A DNA stretch of 64,000 nt, taken from contig OY720347.1 of assembly GCA_963082975.1 (NCBI GenBank), forward strand, positions 15,482,225 to 15,546,224, written 5' to 3'. This document shows positions 10,020 through 20,170 of this stretch, in pieces. The notes under the pieces are model-generated. The model did not search any database and was not told the DNA's origin. It worked only from the letters and a program-made list of their open reading frames with translations. Every line of letters starts with the position of its first letter. Position 1 is the stretch's first letter. Position numbers and translations under genes: made by a program. This stretch comes from Labia minor (lineage: Eukaryota; Arthropoda; Insecta; Dermaptera; Spongiphoridae).

Positions 10020-10163
10020 GCGGGAGTGTCCTCCCCTAGACTTTCCCGCATATAAATAGGTATAAAGAGTTGTGAATGAATATTTAGAATGTGTAAACTT
10101 GGTATTGATAAAGAGCCAGTTCGTATTAGTTTATTGGTGTCAAATTTGATATTTGGTAACATT

Positions 10164-10197
<34 letters not shown>

Positions 10198-11091
10198 ATA
10201 AAGTGCTACTTCCGGTTAACTGATATTTTAAATGTAAAAAAAACAGATATGGATATAATATAAATATTTTTAATTTTATTTTATTTATAATATATAAGGG
10301 CTGGCTGTGACGTCATGAAGTGCTGGGTGACGTCATATAATTTTAAATTAAGAAAAAACTAATGAAAATGATTTTTCTCGAGGATAAAACCAATACAAAG
10401 TGCATAACACGTGGAGATATGTCCTCACGTGAAATTTGATATGAAAATAACCCTTCACTTCCTCTCTTCGAGGATTTCATCAAAATCCGTTGAGCCGTTC
10501 AGGCTGTACACATCTATACGGACGGACGGACAGACATCATGCTAAAAATACTTTTTTCTGTTAAGAAAATGCATGATTCGTGGAGATATGTACCTAAAAA
10601 TATCCATAGGTGAAATTTGGTGTGAAAACAATACCTCCCTTACTATCGTCGGTCGGTAAAAAAGAAACGCTACTTGTATAGGTAAAATGTCACTTCCGGT
10701 AGTCAGATCATGATGAAATTTGGTATCTCAATTTTTTTCATATTTTTAAATCTATATACAAAATATGAAGCAAATATCTCGAAGCAAACTGGTACTTTAC
10801 TTGAAAGGTAAACGCAACCATTGTAGGTAAAGTACCACTTCCGGTTAACCGATTTTGACGAAATTTTGATAGAAATCTACAAACTATGAATAATATGGGT
10901 GTGCCAAATTTCGAAGTCCTAGCTTGATTAGTTTTTGAGTAAATTTGCTTACAGACATTACACACAGACATAATTCGAAAAATGGAATTTTCCGACTCAG
11001 GGAGGTCTAAAACGTCAAGATCTATCGAAATCTCGAAGTCGAAATTTTTGACGATTCCAATACTTCCCTTATACGAAGTATGCGGGAAAGT
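10020..11091 (-). mobile_element. Helentron-like short element (HINE), family C, with nested family A fragment
   Basis: A perfect 13-bp subterminal inverted repeat is present: actttcccgcata (10040-10052) and tatgcgggaaagt (11079-11091). Outside the left one is a hairpin gggag-tgtc-ctccc (10022-10035). Beside the right one, atacttccc and aagtat form a second small hairpin. A (TA)n(GA)n microsatellite lies at 10164-10198. Three blocks containing acttccggt occur inside (about 10206, 10691, 10850). A family A fragment is inserted at 10235-10656. The architecture matches families A and B, and no coding sequence is present. Confidence 0.62.
10235..10656 (-). mobile_element. HINE family A fragment nested in family C
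   Basis: It aligns with 46312-46856 over most of its length: cagatatggatata, ggctgtgacgtcatga, gataaaaccaatacaaagtg, ccgttgagccgttcagg, a gacggacggacagacat tract and the terminal ctatcgtcggtcggta. It lacks the hairpin end (gtggcc..) present in other copies, so it is truncated on that side. Its placement inside family C shows that it arrived later than the host element. Confidence 0.75.
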
Positions 11092-11165
11092 AAAAAACAA
11101 CAAATATTCGACAAATACTCTAAATCATTTTATTTTGTTGTATAATTTGATTTGATTATTTATGC

Positions 11166-11474
11166 CAGTGATTCTCAACCTCTTTTTTATTTCGGCACAC
11201 TTTTAACGGTTTAAAAATTTGGCTGCACACAAAGAAAGATAAATGTAAAAATTATTTACCTATTTACCATATTGAAAAAATTGAAAAAATGTCAAAAATG
11301 TTTAAGAGCCTGATAGCAAAAACATTTTACCTTTTTTTTTAGAACCATATTGAAAAAATTGAAAAAAAAGTCGGAAATGTTTAAGAGCCTCCTTACATTT
11401 GAAAAATTTGGCGGCACATTTTGAAAATCTCGCGGTATACAAAAGTGCCGAGGAACATTGGTTGAGAATCACTG
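11166..11474. mobile_element. hAT-type MITE, family H1 copy 2
   Basis: The terminal inverted repeats are cagtgattctcaacc (11166-11180) and ggttgagaatcactg (11460-11474). The flanking octamers atttatgc (11158-11165) and atttaagc (11475-11482) differ by one base. The interior aligns with the copy at 4909 (cggcacacttttaacg and atgtttaagagcct blocks) and contains an internal duplication of the gaaaaaattgaaaaaatgtc segment at about 11270 and 11345. Confidence 0.88.
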
Positions 11475-11809
11475 ATTTAAGCTATTTGTATTGATTAATA
11501 AATATATTATATATTGAAATATATATTTATTAGTAAATTGTATGTATTTCCTAATAGAATATATCTATATATTTATAATCAAACTAAATTTATTACTAAA
11601 TTTATTGAATCATACTTAATTCATTTCAATTTGAGATTATCTTGTAAATCAATTTTGTTATCCTAGTTTGATTTAAAATTTCCATAGTTTCAATAACTTG
11701 AAATGTAACATCTGTTTATTTAATGGTAATGTTAAGGGAATGAATGTTTGAATTTAATCAATTAGAGGATAATAATTGAATTTAATGAATATTAAGTAAT
11801 CATAATATC
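11475..11809. other. AT-rich stretch, nothing recognised
   Basis: The sequence is low-complexity A/T with no open frame of interest, terminal repeat or repeat copy. Confidence 0.5.
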
Positions 11810-12480
11810 GACGGGGCCCATCTCTTTACCAATCTCGATAGGTTAACTGATTAAATGAATACGATAGTGTGCTCTTCTACAACAAAATAGGAAATAATGT
11901 TTATGGTTTGAATTTGGTTGAATGAAGTGGGCTCAAACGATAAAATGACGCCCTTTTGTTTCAAGTATCCTAGATTTAATGACAGGGGTTATACCGATAG
12001 GAGTGATACAAAAGATATCAAGTGGAGAGCGGAGGTAAGATGAGATGAATTTGGGTGAGTTGCGGTAGGGAATCTAGGTTTTGGAGAACGTTCCAACATC
12101 CCTGGCCTTGTCAGTGAAGAGAGGGTAGGTGGGCCCTTAAGGGCTAGCGAAATGAATAATCCATTTAGATAACAGAAGCTCCCGGCACCTCTCCTACTGT
12201 AAACTTAATTAAATGCTTACTCGAGTACCTTGCCTGTCCAAATTCATCGGTATTCCAAGCTTAAAGCACTTCTGGTTACCGTCAAGATATTCCATTCTTA
12301 TAGATTCTCTAATAAGTAAACCTGCATTTTTAACATGTAAAGAGGAGTGTAAGCCGGTCTTTCTCTCCCAGGCTTACCAATTTTCAAATCTACTCCATTA
12401 TTTGTGGTTTGAATTTCATAAATCTCTAAAGGTTTCCTTAAACAATATCATATTTTAGATTTTGCCATTTAAATAATGAG
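11810..12480. promoter_or_regulatory. Complex, GC-richer island, candidate host regulatory element
   Basis: About 650 bp of unique, non-repetitive sequence of higher complexity lies between AT-rich flanks. It carries atttaatgacagg (homeodomain-like core next to TGACAG, the Hth/Meis-type motif) near 11972, a gggcccttaagggc patch near 12131 and several taat/atta cores. No open frame longer than 81 codons covers it, and none shows a domain. Enhancer function is inferred from composition and motif content and has low certainty. Confidence 0.32.
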
Positions 12481-12867
12481 AAAGTGCGAATGGAAAATAA
12501 AGGATGGGAGAATGTGGCAGAAACTCAACTCCTTTGATGTAAATTCATTTCGTTTGTAATAATAATAATGAAAATGAAACGATTTGTTTCTTTAATTGAA
12601 TGTTAATAAATTACGAATCCAACAAAAATTTTTTAATAAAGTAATATTTTAAAAGGAAATAAATTAAGATTATAAATCTTTTGTTTATATGTGAATAAAA
12701 TCAAGAATATTTTTCCCATTTCAATAAGAAAAATCACTTATTTAATCATTTTAAATCGTAAAAAATTACATTTTATTTCTTTTGATGAGTATCTCAAAAT
12801 TTAATATCCCTAAAAATATTCAATTTAATTTGATCTTGTATTTTCACATAAAAATTATAATTTTATA

Positions 12868-13258
12868 TATATTTTTACCGACCGACAATAGTAAGAAAGG
12901 TATTTTTTTCACACCAAATTTCACACGAGGAGATTTTTTACATATCGCCACGAATCATACACTTTGTATTGGTTTTATCCTAAGGAAAAATCATCTTCAT
13001 TAGTTTTTTCTTAATTTAAAATTATATGACGTCACCCAGCCTTTCATGACATCACAGCCAGCGCCTTCTTATATATTATAAATAAAATAAAATTAAAAAT
13101 ATTTATGTTTTCTCCATATCTGTTTTTTTATTGTATTAATAGATACATTTAAATCTATCTCTCTGATTACTTCATTTGAGATAAAAATTCAATGTAGCTA
13201 AAGGTAGCTGGAAATTAATTTATTTCAAATGGTCGGTTCTGTGCCTGGCCACATGTCA
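12868..13258 (+). mobile_element. HINE family A copy (inverted)
   Basis: In this orientation the copy starts accgaccgacaatagtaag, then has cacgaatcatacactttgta, gacgtcacccagcc and gacatcacagccagc blocks, and ends near 13236-13258 with tcggttctgtgcctggccac, the hairpin-side terminus seen reversed at 62797. Compared with 46222-46856 it lacks the gacggac tract. It is non-coding. Confidence 0.72.
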
Positions 13259-13265
13259 ACTTATT

Positions 13266-13708
13266 AATAATTAAAATTATAAATATAAGATTTTAAATAG
13301 TACTTGAAATTTTCGTTTGTGATTTAAGTTTCAAAAACCAAAAAAATTGTTTCATTTGTTAGATATAGTAAGAATATACTAAGTTTAAATAATTCTAGTT
13401 CATATCATTATTTCAAATATTAAATTTAACTCGTTAAAACATTTATTCTATTAATTTTCATTTATAAATTAATGATATAATCAGTAGTCAAAATAAATTG
13501 AAATGATTAAGATTTAAAAACTTAAAATTATATTACCTACTGCATTTGAAGATAAAATTACTCGTATTTCATTTTTACCAAAAAGTAAGTATCTATTTAA
13601 TGTTTAATTACAACATTAACTTTTAATTTGAAATTAGTTTATTTAATTTTTTCAAGTAAATTAATATAATAAAATATCACTTTAAATCTAGAAATAATAT
13701 TTGATAAT
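13266..13708. other. AT-rich stretch, nothing recognised
   Basis: Low-complexity A/T sequence runs up to the 8-bp duplication of the next hAT MITE (ttgataat, 13701-13708). Confidence 0.5.
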
Positions 13709-14054
13709 TAGTGGCGGATTTATCACATGAGTGGCCTAATGTGAAAGTCAATTTCGAGCCCCTCGCCCCTCCCTCTAAATATTTTTATTACAACTGTCTA
13801 GCAATTGTAATAAAAAAAATTTGTATTAATTACGAAAATTTAAACTTATTAGAACAAAAATTTACCCCAGTATATGAACACCAATTTTCATGCAAATCTA
13901 AGGATATGACGGTATTGCATACTCATCATTTTTTTAAAACTTTTGCCTCATTTAAAATAAACAAAAAAAATTTATATAGGCTAAATTTTGAGGCCCCTTG
14001 CTTTATGAGGCCCTAGGCACACACCTCTTGCTCTTGTTTGGAAATCCGGCACTG
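13709..14054. mobile_element. hAT-type MITE, family H4
   Basis: The left end tagtggcggattt (13709) and right end aaatccggcactg (to 14054) are imperfect terminal inverted repeats of the CAGTGGCGGATTT hAT type. Perfect 8-bp duplications ttgataat lie at 13701-13708 and 14055-14062. Inner segments are also partly inverted (gtggccta against gaggccctaggc). An overlapping 101-codon frame has no transposase motif and is incidental. Confidence 0.88.
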
Positions 14055-14062
14055 TTGATAAT

Positions 14063-14507
14063 ATTACATCCATTTAAGTTAAAAAAAAAGTTTGGGAGAA
14101 ACTAAATAAAAATTCTAAATTAAATGGTTTTTAGAGAATATAATATGTCAATAATATTTTATTTATTTCTTTTTTTTATTAGAAAAAATTCTCTTAATTT
14201 AGAAAAATCTTTTAATTAAAGTTTCCTAAAATCCAATTTAACTTTTTTAAATATAAATTGTCTTATCACGAGAGAGATAATTTTCGTAGTTTTTAATAAT
14301 GAATCAAATAATTGATTTTCATATGATCATGGTATCCAGAATGAAGGATTCATCGAGTTTCAATGAAACTGGATCTTTTTTTTCATTTTTTTTTATATAA
14401 TATTAAGCATCATTCAAATTGAATCATTTCGAATGGCTATAGTTGTATGATAAAAATATGAATATTCAATTGACACAGAAGGCTCCAAAAATAAATTTCT
14501 AATTTCT
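14063..14507. other. AT-rich stretch, nothing recognised
   Basis: A/T-rich sequence with poly-T runs; no gene or repeat copy was recognised. Confidence 0.5.
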
Positions 14508-14520
14508 ATTTTTGGATGTT

Positions 14521-15129
14521 AACACACAAAGTCTTAAAATACAAAATGTAGAATTTGAAAATATAGAAAAATTTTAAAATATTTAGGTTCTGTAATCACA
14601 AACGATAATAATATTCGAGAAGGATTTAAAGCTTGGTTGCAAGCTGGAAACGCCTGTTATCATGCAATAAAGGGGCTTATCGCGTCTAGATTATTATCGA
14701 GGGGATGAATATTAAAATATATAAAACAAACATTTTGACGTTTGTATTATATGGGTGTGAGGCATGGTCAATGACCTTAGGAAATGAGAGTAGATTTAGA
14801 GTATTTGAGAATAGGATTCTGCGAAGCATTTATGGGCCAAAGAAAGATGAGGTCACCGGGGAATAGAGGAGACTGCATAACGAAGAATTGCATGACTTCA
14901 TAGATATAGTTAGAATTATAAAATCAAGAAGGCTGCGATGGGCAGGGCACGTGGCTAGAATGGGAGAGGAAAGTATGGCGAAAAATATATTGGTGGGAGG
15001 ACCAATTGGGATACGTCAGTTTGGAAGACCAAAGACTCGGGGCTTATGGCTCAGGATAGGGATACTTGGAGAAATGTGGTTGCTGCGGCCAAGAACTTTC
15101 GAGTTCCGTAGAGCCACACAGATAGATAG
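14521..15129 (+). mobile_element. RTE-clade LINE, 5'-truncated 3' insertion
   Basis: The insertion is flanked by perfect 13-bp duplications, atttttggatgtt at 14508-14520 and 15130-15142. It holds the 3' third of the RTE reverse transcriptase in broken frames: GNACYHAIKGLIAS, YGCEAWSMTLGNESRFRVFENRILRSIYGPKKDEVTGE and DIVRIIKSRRLRWAGHVARMGEESMAKNILVGGPIGIRQFGRPKTR, then gagccacacagatagatag. Relative to the copy at 43126 the segment encoding WVDNVRKDM is deleted. The (GATA)n tail instead of poly-A is characteristic of RTE elements, which end in short tandem repeats. Confidence 0.9.
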
Positions 15130-15142
15130 ATTTTTGGATGTT

Positions 15143-15329
15143 CAACTCGATACTTTTATTTCTTTTAAATAGAAAAAAAAAAATTTTTATAAAGACATAA
15201 ATAAAAACATTCACTTCTAAATAAATATGACAATTATTAATTTTCAAAATATTTTTTTTTTAAATATAAAAGAAAGTATTATCTATTTATTACTTAGAGT
15301 ATATTTCTTTCTTGTTTTTAACTTGAAAA
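15143..15329. other. AT-rich stretch, nothing recognised
   Basis: Low-complexity A/T sequence between the RTE insertion and the next island. Confidence 0.5.
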
Positions 15330-15600
15330 TATTATTCCAATGTGGTCTAAATAGCCAGAGGATATTTTTTCTTTGCCTACTAATTGGAAAACTTTGGAAA
15401 GAGACATGGATCTGTTTGTGTGACCTGGGAATCGGAATATAAAGCCATCTTGCTGTCCATTTTGTTTCCGGGAGCCAATTAGCCAACCATGTCGACTTAA
15501 TCCCGTTAAGCCCGGTGGCAATGCTGGCGTTTGTTCTGTGGTCGTTCGAACAAATATACAAGCCACAGTAAAATTCAAGTCGTCGTCAGAAACATATATG
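15330..15600. promoter_or_regulatory. GC-richer island with homeodomain-type motifs, candidate regulatory element
   Basis: This is a unique, complex segment. It contains cttaatcccgttaagcccgg (15497-15516) with a TAATCC core (bound by K50 homeodomains such as Otd/Bcd), caattagcc near 15478, and aagccatcttg and gtccatttt near 15443-15463 (GCCAT core as bound by Pho/YY1). Overlapping open frames on both strands (up to 92 codons) show no domain. The regulatory call is inference. Confidence 0.33.
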
Positions 15601-16179
15601 AATAAAAGATTAAGTATCCAGTATTAATCAAACAACTTGAAGTCACAATCTTGTTGTCAAAGGTACTACTACTACGTATCAATGAAGACGAACTTTTATT
15701 TTTTATTTTTTTTATTTTTTTTTTTTTGATAAGTATTCGCTTGACTTTTTGATTAAAAACATTTAACCTTACCTGGTTGAATTTTAATCTTTTTTCTTTT
15801 TAGCAATTTCCACTCTCTGAACGTATTCATTAAATATTTATTTCACTTAAAATGCGCAAGTCTTTCCATTTTTGGTTTAGAGGTAAAAATAAAAAAAAAA
15901 AATAAAAATAAACCCAATTTATATTCTGTCAGTGAGCTCTCTTTATTTATTTCCTTTAATCAATATTAAAAATTATTTAATGTTTAAATTCATTGTTATT
16001 CTTACAAAAACAAAAAATAAAATAATTCTTATATTATCCAATCCATTGATAAAAAAACTAACAAAATATGTATATTAACGCGCTTCGAAGCAGCAAGAAG
16101 TATTGCCTTTAAATTTTTTTTTTAAGAAGAAAAATTCCAATTTTTAAACTTGTAAGAGAAAATACTCCAATCATTAGTT
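15601..16179. other. AT-rich stretch, nothing recognised
   Basis: Poly-T (15700-15727) and poly-A (15890-15905) tracts separate short complex patches. No gene was recognised. Confidence 0.45.
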
Positions 16180-16460
16180 TCTAAAGATGTCTTTATTTAT
16201 TACCTTGTCATTTTGGCCAATTATGATCAATCTGTGTGCTGAACTTACACTTAAGCATGAACCATTGAACAATTGGGCATTTGAAAATTGAAAATCTGAC
16301 CTCAAATCAATGCTGTATGTAGGGTCTGCCCCTGAGACTTAATTAATTAATTGTCATTGCAATGCAGACTCCTATTGTAAATTGGAAACATTTGAATTGA
16401 GATGAGAGATCACCGGATAGAACGGTTTTATGAAGGCACTGCTTGAAAAAATTTTGCAAA
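16180..16460. promoter_or_regulatory. Complex island with homeodomain-type sites, candidate regulatory element
   Basis: The island contains ggccaattatgatcaatctg (about 16214-16233), ttaattaattaattgtcatt (about 16340-16359) and cattgaacaattgggc, all rich in TAAT/ATTA and CAAT cores, in unique sequence. It directly precedes the RTE fragment at 16553. The call rests on motif density only. Confidence 0.3.
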
Positions 16461-16552
16461 ATTGTCTTCTATCGTTACAGTTATCAAAATCAACTTTCAA
16501 GAAAACTTGATTTTCAATCGTAGTTTTTATTGATTTAGTTATTGAAACTTTA

Positions 16553-16866
16553 AACTTTCGAAATTCGGAATGAGTTAAAACAAGGAAACGCATTATCACC
16601 AATTTTATTCAATTTAGTTCTGGAATATGTAATTAGCCAAATTGGGGAGAAGTCAAACGGAATCGAATTAAACAAAAAAATTCAAGTATTAGGTTACGCA
16701 GACGACTTAAATATAATAGGAGATTCGGCAATTGCAATTATAGATAGCGTAGAAAAGTTAATTGAAGCAGGATAAGAGATGGGACTGGAAATTAATAATG
16801 CTAAGACAAAATATTTAGTAACAGAGAGGAATAGTATTAACACACAAAATCTTAACATACAAGATA
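16553..16866 (+). pseudogene. RTE-clade LINE fragment: reverse-transcriptase palm
   Basis: Translation from 16555 gives FEIRNELKQGNALSPILFNLVLEYV, then GEKSNGIELNKKIQVLGYADDLNIIGDSAI, which are the QG..LSP..FN and YADD blocks typical of RTE reverse transcriptases, followed by LEINNAKTKYLVTERNSINTQ. One in-frame stop follows the AG of KLIEAG. This is the best-preserved palm region of the family in the window and is the block deleted in the Helitron-borne copies. It ends abruptly at about 16866, where the 3' portion is missing. No duplication was found around it. Confidence 0.85.
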
Positions 16867-18259
16867 TGAATTATTTTATTTCAATATTTTAACTCTTTAT
16901 TTTGTAAAAGTTAAATAACAGTTAGTATAATATTATGAATGTTTACAAATCGTTCAAATAAGGGTGTTGGAGGGATTATTTTTTTTTAATTAGAAATTAG
17001 AAGCGGAATTATTATGTTATTGTGTTAAACCGACTTGTTTATACAAGATCATGATTAAAGGACTTTAATTTTTTTTTTCTTTTTCTTTTTATTAAGGTAA
17101 TAATTAAAAATTGTTTTTCATTTCTAACTCTGCCATCTCGAATTTCGTACATTGCGCGACAATGTTCTACGCAATATAGCTCTGAACTAATTTATACATA
17201 AGCGTATGCATCAACTGGTTTCGAAATTAAGAATTTCAGATTATAAAATAATATTCGTATTTGTTACATTTAAAGAAAGGAGATTTCAAATTTAAAAAAA
17301 AAACTGAATAAAAACAGTTCTTAATCTATATTTTATCGTATATTACTTAAAAATGGGAAGGAGAGTACTTAAAAAAATATATTTTTACCATTTACACTGA
17401 ATAAAGTTTATAATAAAAAAAAACACAAAATAATGTATTTACATACCCAATATATAAGTAAAGGGTAGAAAGTAAAAAAAAATTTAATTCTATCATTTTT
17501 GAATAGGTACTTCACAGCGTCGCTAACATGAGATTAAAAATCTTAAAAATTCATCATGGTTTGTAGGTTATTTAGAATTTTAAATTTGTTTTATGATAAA
17601 AGTATGAATGTCAGATTGTAACGCAAGCGAAGAAAAGAAATGAAAAATGAAAAGTAGGCCAGTAGATATAATTTAAATATTAGAGGGAATTAATCTTTCT
17701 TAGAAGTTGGCATACAAGATTTGCATTTATTTTACTTTTCTATTTATTTTAAAAAAAGCAAAAAAAAAATTATGATTACAATCATAAGTCGACAGATCGG
17801 TCACCGAACAAAGTTCTTCAGGATGTTCGAAATTTAATATAGAAAAAATTGTTGGATATTGAGTGAAATAAATTAAACTAAAGTCTTTAAGAGTATTTGT
17901 TGATGTTTTAATTACCACAACCTTATAGAAATTATGAAATTTAAAGTAATATTCAACAATTTTGATAAAATTAATTAAAATTTCCTTTTAAAAAAAAGTT
18001 GAAAGTACATGTGAACAACGTTAAATGAAAATTTCAAATATATTTCAAATGAAACAAAAGGCCTTAAAAAAAATGAAATTATAATTTTACAAACTTATTT
18101 AATGAGAAAAGCTAGAAAAGATAAGGATTTTTTAAAAAAATATCTAATGAGAAAATAATCCTATTCTTATCAAATGTAGTTAATATCCTCGTAGTAATTC
18201 TTGGATTAAGATCTAAATATTTTTGTCAATCAGCAATTTTTTTAATACTTGATGGTATC
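16867..18259. other. Long AT-rich stretch, nothing recognised
   Basis: Mostly low-complexity A/T with a complex patch at 17110-17240 (contains catctcgaatttcgtacatt and gcgcgacaatg). No open frame with a recognisable domain and no terminal repeats were found. Confidence 0.45.
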
Positions 18260-18538
18260 GAGAGTTAAACAACGTTGCCGGCTGCATAAAACTCTTTTTA
18301 GCAAAAGCCGGCCCGCGGGCCGGATCCGGCCCTTTTGCTTATTTTATCCGGCCCGCCAGCCTGTTGAAAAAGTTTGGCTCTTATTTCGATATTTCATTCA
18401 TTCAATATGGCTCTAAAAAAAAGGGAATTTTATTTACAAATATCCCGGTTTGGTGTTTTCGAAATATGGTCCTCCAGCCCGGGAGACATTTTGAAAATTT
18501 CATTTTGGTCCGCGCTTAAAAGTATTTACCCACCCCTG
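18260..18538. mobile_element. hAT-type element remnant, family H5 (CACCCCTG end)
   Basis: The right end tatttacccacccctg (18523-18538) is the reverse complement of a CAGGGGTGGGTAAA-type hAT terminus. The interior holds the GC-rich palindrome gccggcccgcgggccgg (about 18307-18323) and repeated ccggccc blocks common in Charlie-like hAT MITEs. The matching left terminus is not recognisable, so this copy is truncated or decayed on that side. Confidence 0.6.
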
Positions 18539-18539
18539 T

Positions 18540-18935
18540 CTTAGAGGTACAGGCGGCTTCTAGCCCTACGAGATTGATTAATAATAACAATTTCTAGGAA
18601 ATTTTGTTTCAAATATTTACAAAACAACACAATGTTTAAATATACAATTAATAACTTTATTCAAATCGTCTTAATATTTTTTTTTTCAATATTTATTAAT
18701 AACAAAACAAAATTTAATAAAATATGATGTTAGTAACAAATTAATAATTTTAATAAGTTTATTTTTATGTTTATTATGTTTAATAAATTCTCTTTTATGA
18801 TAAAAAATAATATTAATGTCAAAAATTAGAATAATTCAATTTTTTTTTAAATTCTATAAAAATTTTAAATTGTAAAATTCTATTTTTGTAACTCTTTATA
18901 ATGTTACAGATATTTCATAAATACATATTATATAT
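18540..18935. other. AT-rich stretch, nothing recognised
   Basis: Low-complexity A/T sequence up to the MITE at 18936. Confidence 0.5.
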
Positions 18936-19167
18936 GTGCCACTCAGAAGCCATTACTCCATATACTGAGAAAATGAAACCTAAAGTTCACAGCTTGTAGG
19001 AAATTCAAGGTTATTGATTTCAGAAAAATGTATATTGCATTGAAATATTAAGATTATCAAGTTAATTATTCACTTCAAATGTTGCAGATTGCATTACATT
19101 TCATTACATTACATTACTAGCAAAATTTTAAAAATTAGAGTTAATCGGTTTGGCTTCTGAGTGGCAC
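18936..19167. mobile_element. MITE with 17-bp perfect terminal inverted repeats, superfamily unclear
   Basis: gtgccactcagaagcca (18936-18952) and tggcttctgagtggcac (19151-19167) are exact inverted repeats 232 bp apart outside to outside. Flanks are AT-rich (ttatatat left, ttatattg right), so a possible 8-bp duplication matching at 6 positions cannot be judged. The interior is non-coding and has a cattacatttcattacatt run. No second copy was seen in the window. Confidence 0.8.
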
Positions 19168-19599
19168 TTATATTGATTATTATATTATAAATACCACTGA
19201 TATTTCATACAACCCTCTGTCAAATGTATAAAATATGGTCACATCTATTATAGATTCTTATTGAATCGTAGATGATTTTAAACAAAAGGGAAATTAATTA
19301 ATAATTGATTTACCTTTAATTAATTTAAATTTCTTGCTTAGATTTTTATAAGCTCGATATAGGTATATACTTATTTATATTTAGGGAAAGAAAAATTGAA
19401 ATGTAATTATTTAAATTAATTACCAAGAAAATACACGTTAGTTTAATGTGTGTTTTAGATTATAAAAATACCTTTTTTTTATTATTGTCGCCATTTTTAT
19501 CGTTGAGAACAAATTTATATATCCGAAAGAATGTTCCTAGGTGTATTCAATAACATTTTAAGAAACGTATTTTTTTTTTTTCTGAAAAGTTTTAAAGGG
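19168..19599. other. AT-rich stretch, nothing recognised
   Basis: Low-complexity A/T sequence without recognisable signals. Confidence 0.5.
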
Positions 19600-20170
19600 T
19601 AAATGCCACTCGGATACGGCTATTTTAGACGGTAGTGCCATTCAATCACATGGTTATAATGGTATTTTGTGCGCGAGGACCACATTAAATTCTAAGGTCT
19701 TATCGCGAAGTCCAGGGGGCCGTGAAATCGTAGCGAGGAAAACCATCTCGAAAGCTACGGGGAGAAATAGACACACAAATACAACGAAGAAAAAGTGGAA
19801 AAAGCGAGGAAAAAGACAAAAAAAAAAAAAAGAGAAAGGGTGAAGCGAGGTAGAGTCGTTTTTATTTATTTTCATTTTTATGCCCTTGACAATCTGGCCC
19901 ATTTATCAGCGAATAGCTCTCTGGAAGGGATAGGGATGTCCGGAAAAGGAAGGGGAGGTTGTATTTATAAAATGACCCATGTCGCGAGTATTACACGGTC
20001 CATTAAACGATACTTGGCATCTCCCCCAGGACGAAATGGGCTTTGTATACGACTGATGATCGGAAAAGCACAAACAGGTAACATCCGGAATGTCATCCAC
20101 GTCACATTTCTTTTTTCTTAAACCCGCACATCGAGTCTATAATTTTTTTGCTTGGTTCATCAAGTAGTGG
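19600..20170. promoter_or_regulatory. Large GC-richer island, candidate host regulatory element
   Basis: More than 500 bp of unique, complex sequence in an AT-rich setting. It contains tttatttattttcatttttatg and cccatttatcagcg near 19860-19912, gtatttataaaatgaccc near 19963 (Caudal-like TTTAT cores) and ggtccattaaacgata near 19997. A purine-rich tract runs at 19785-19850. Two opposing open frames (19654-19902 minus, 19795-20121 plus) show no domain. The resemblance to developmental enhancers is inferred from motif types; there is no direct proof. Confidence 0.35.

Noticed and set aside
19795-20121. 108-codon plus frame across the 19.6-20.2 kb island
   Set aside because: No domain, overlaps an opposing frame, begins in a purine-rich tract; more likely non-coding sequence of higher GC.
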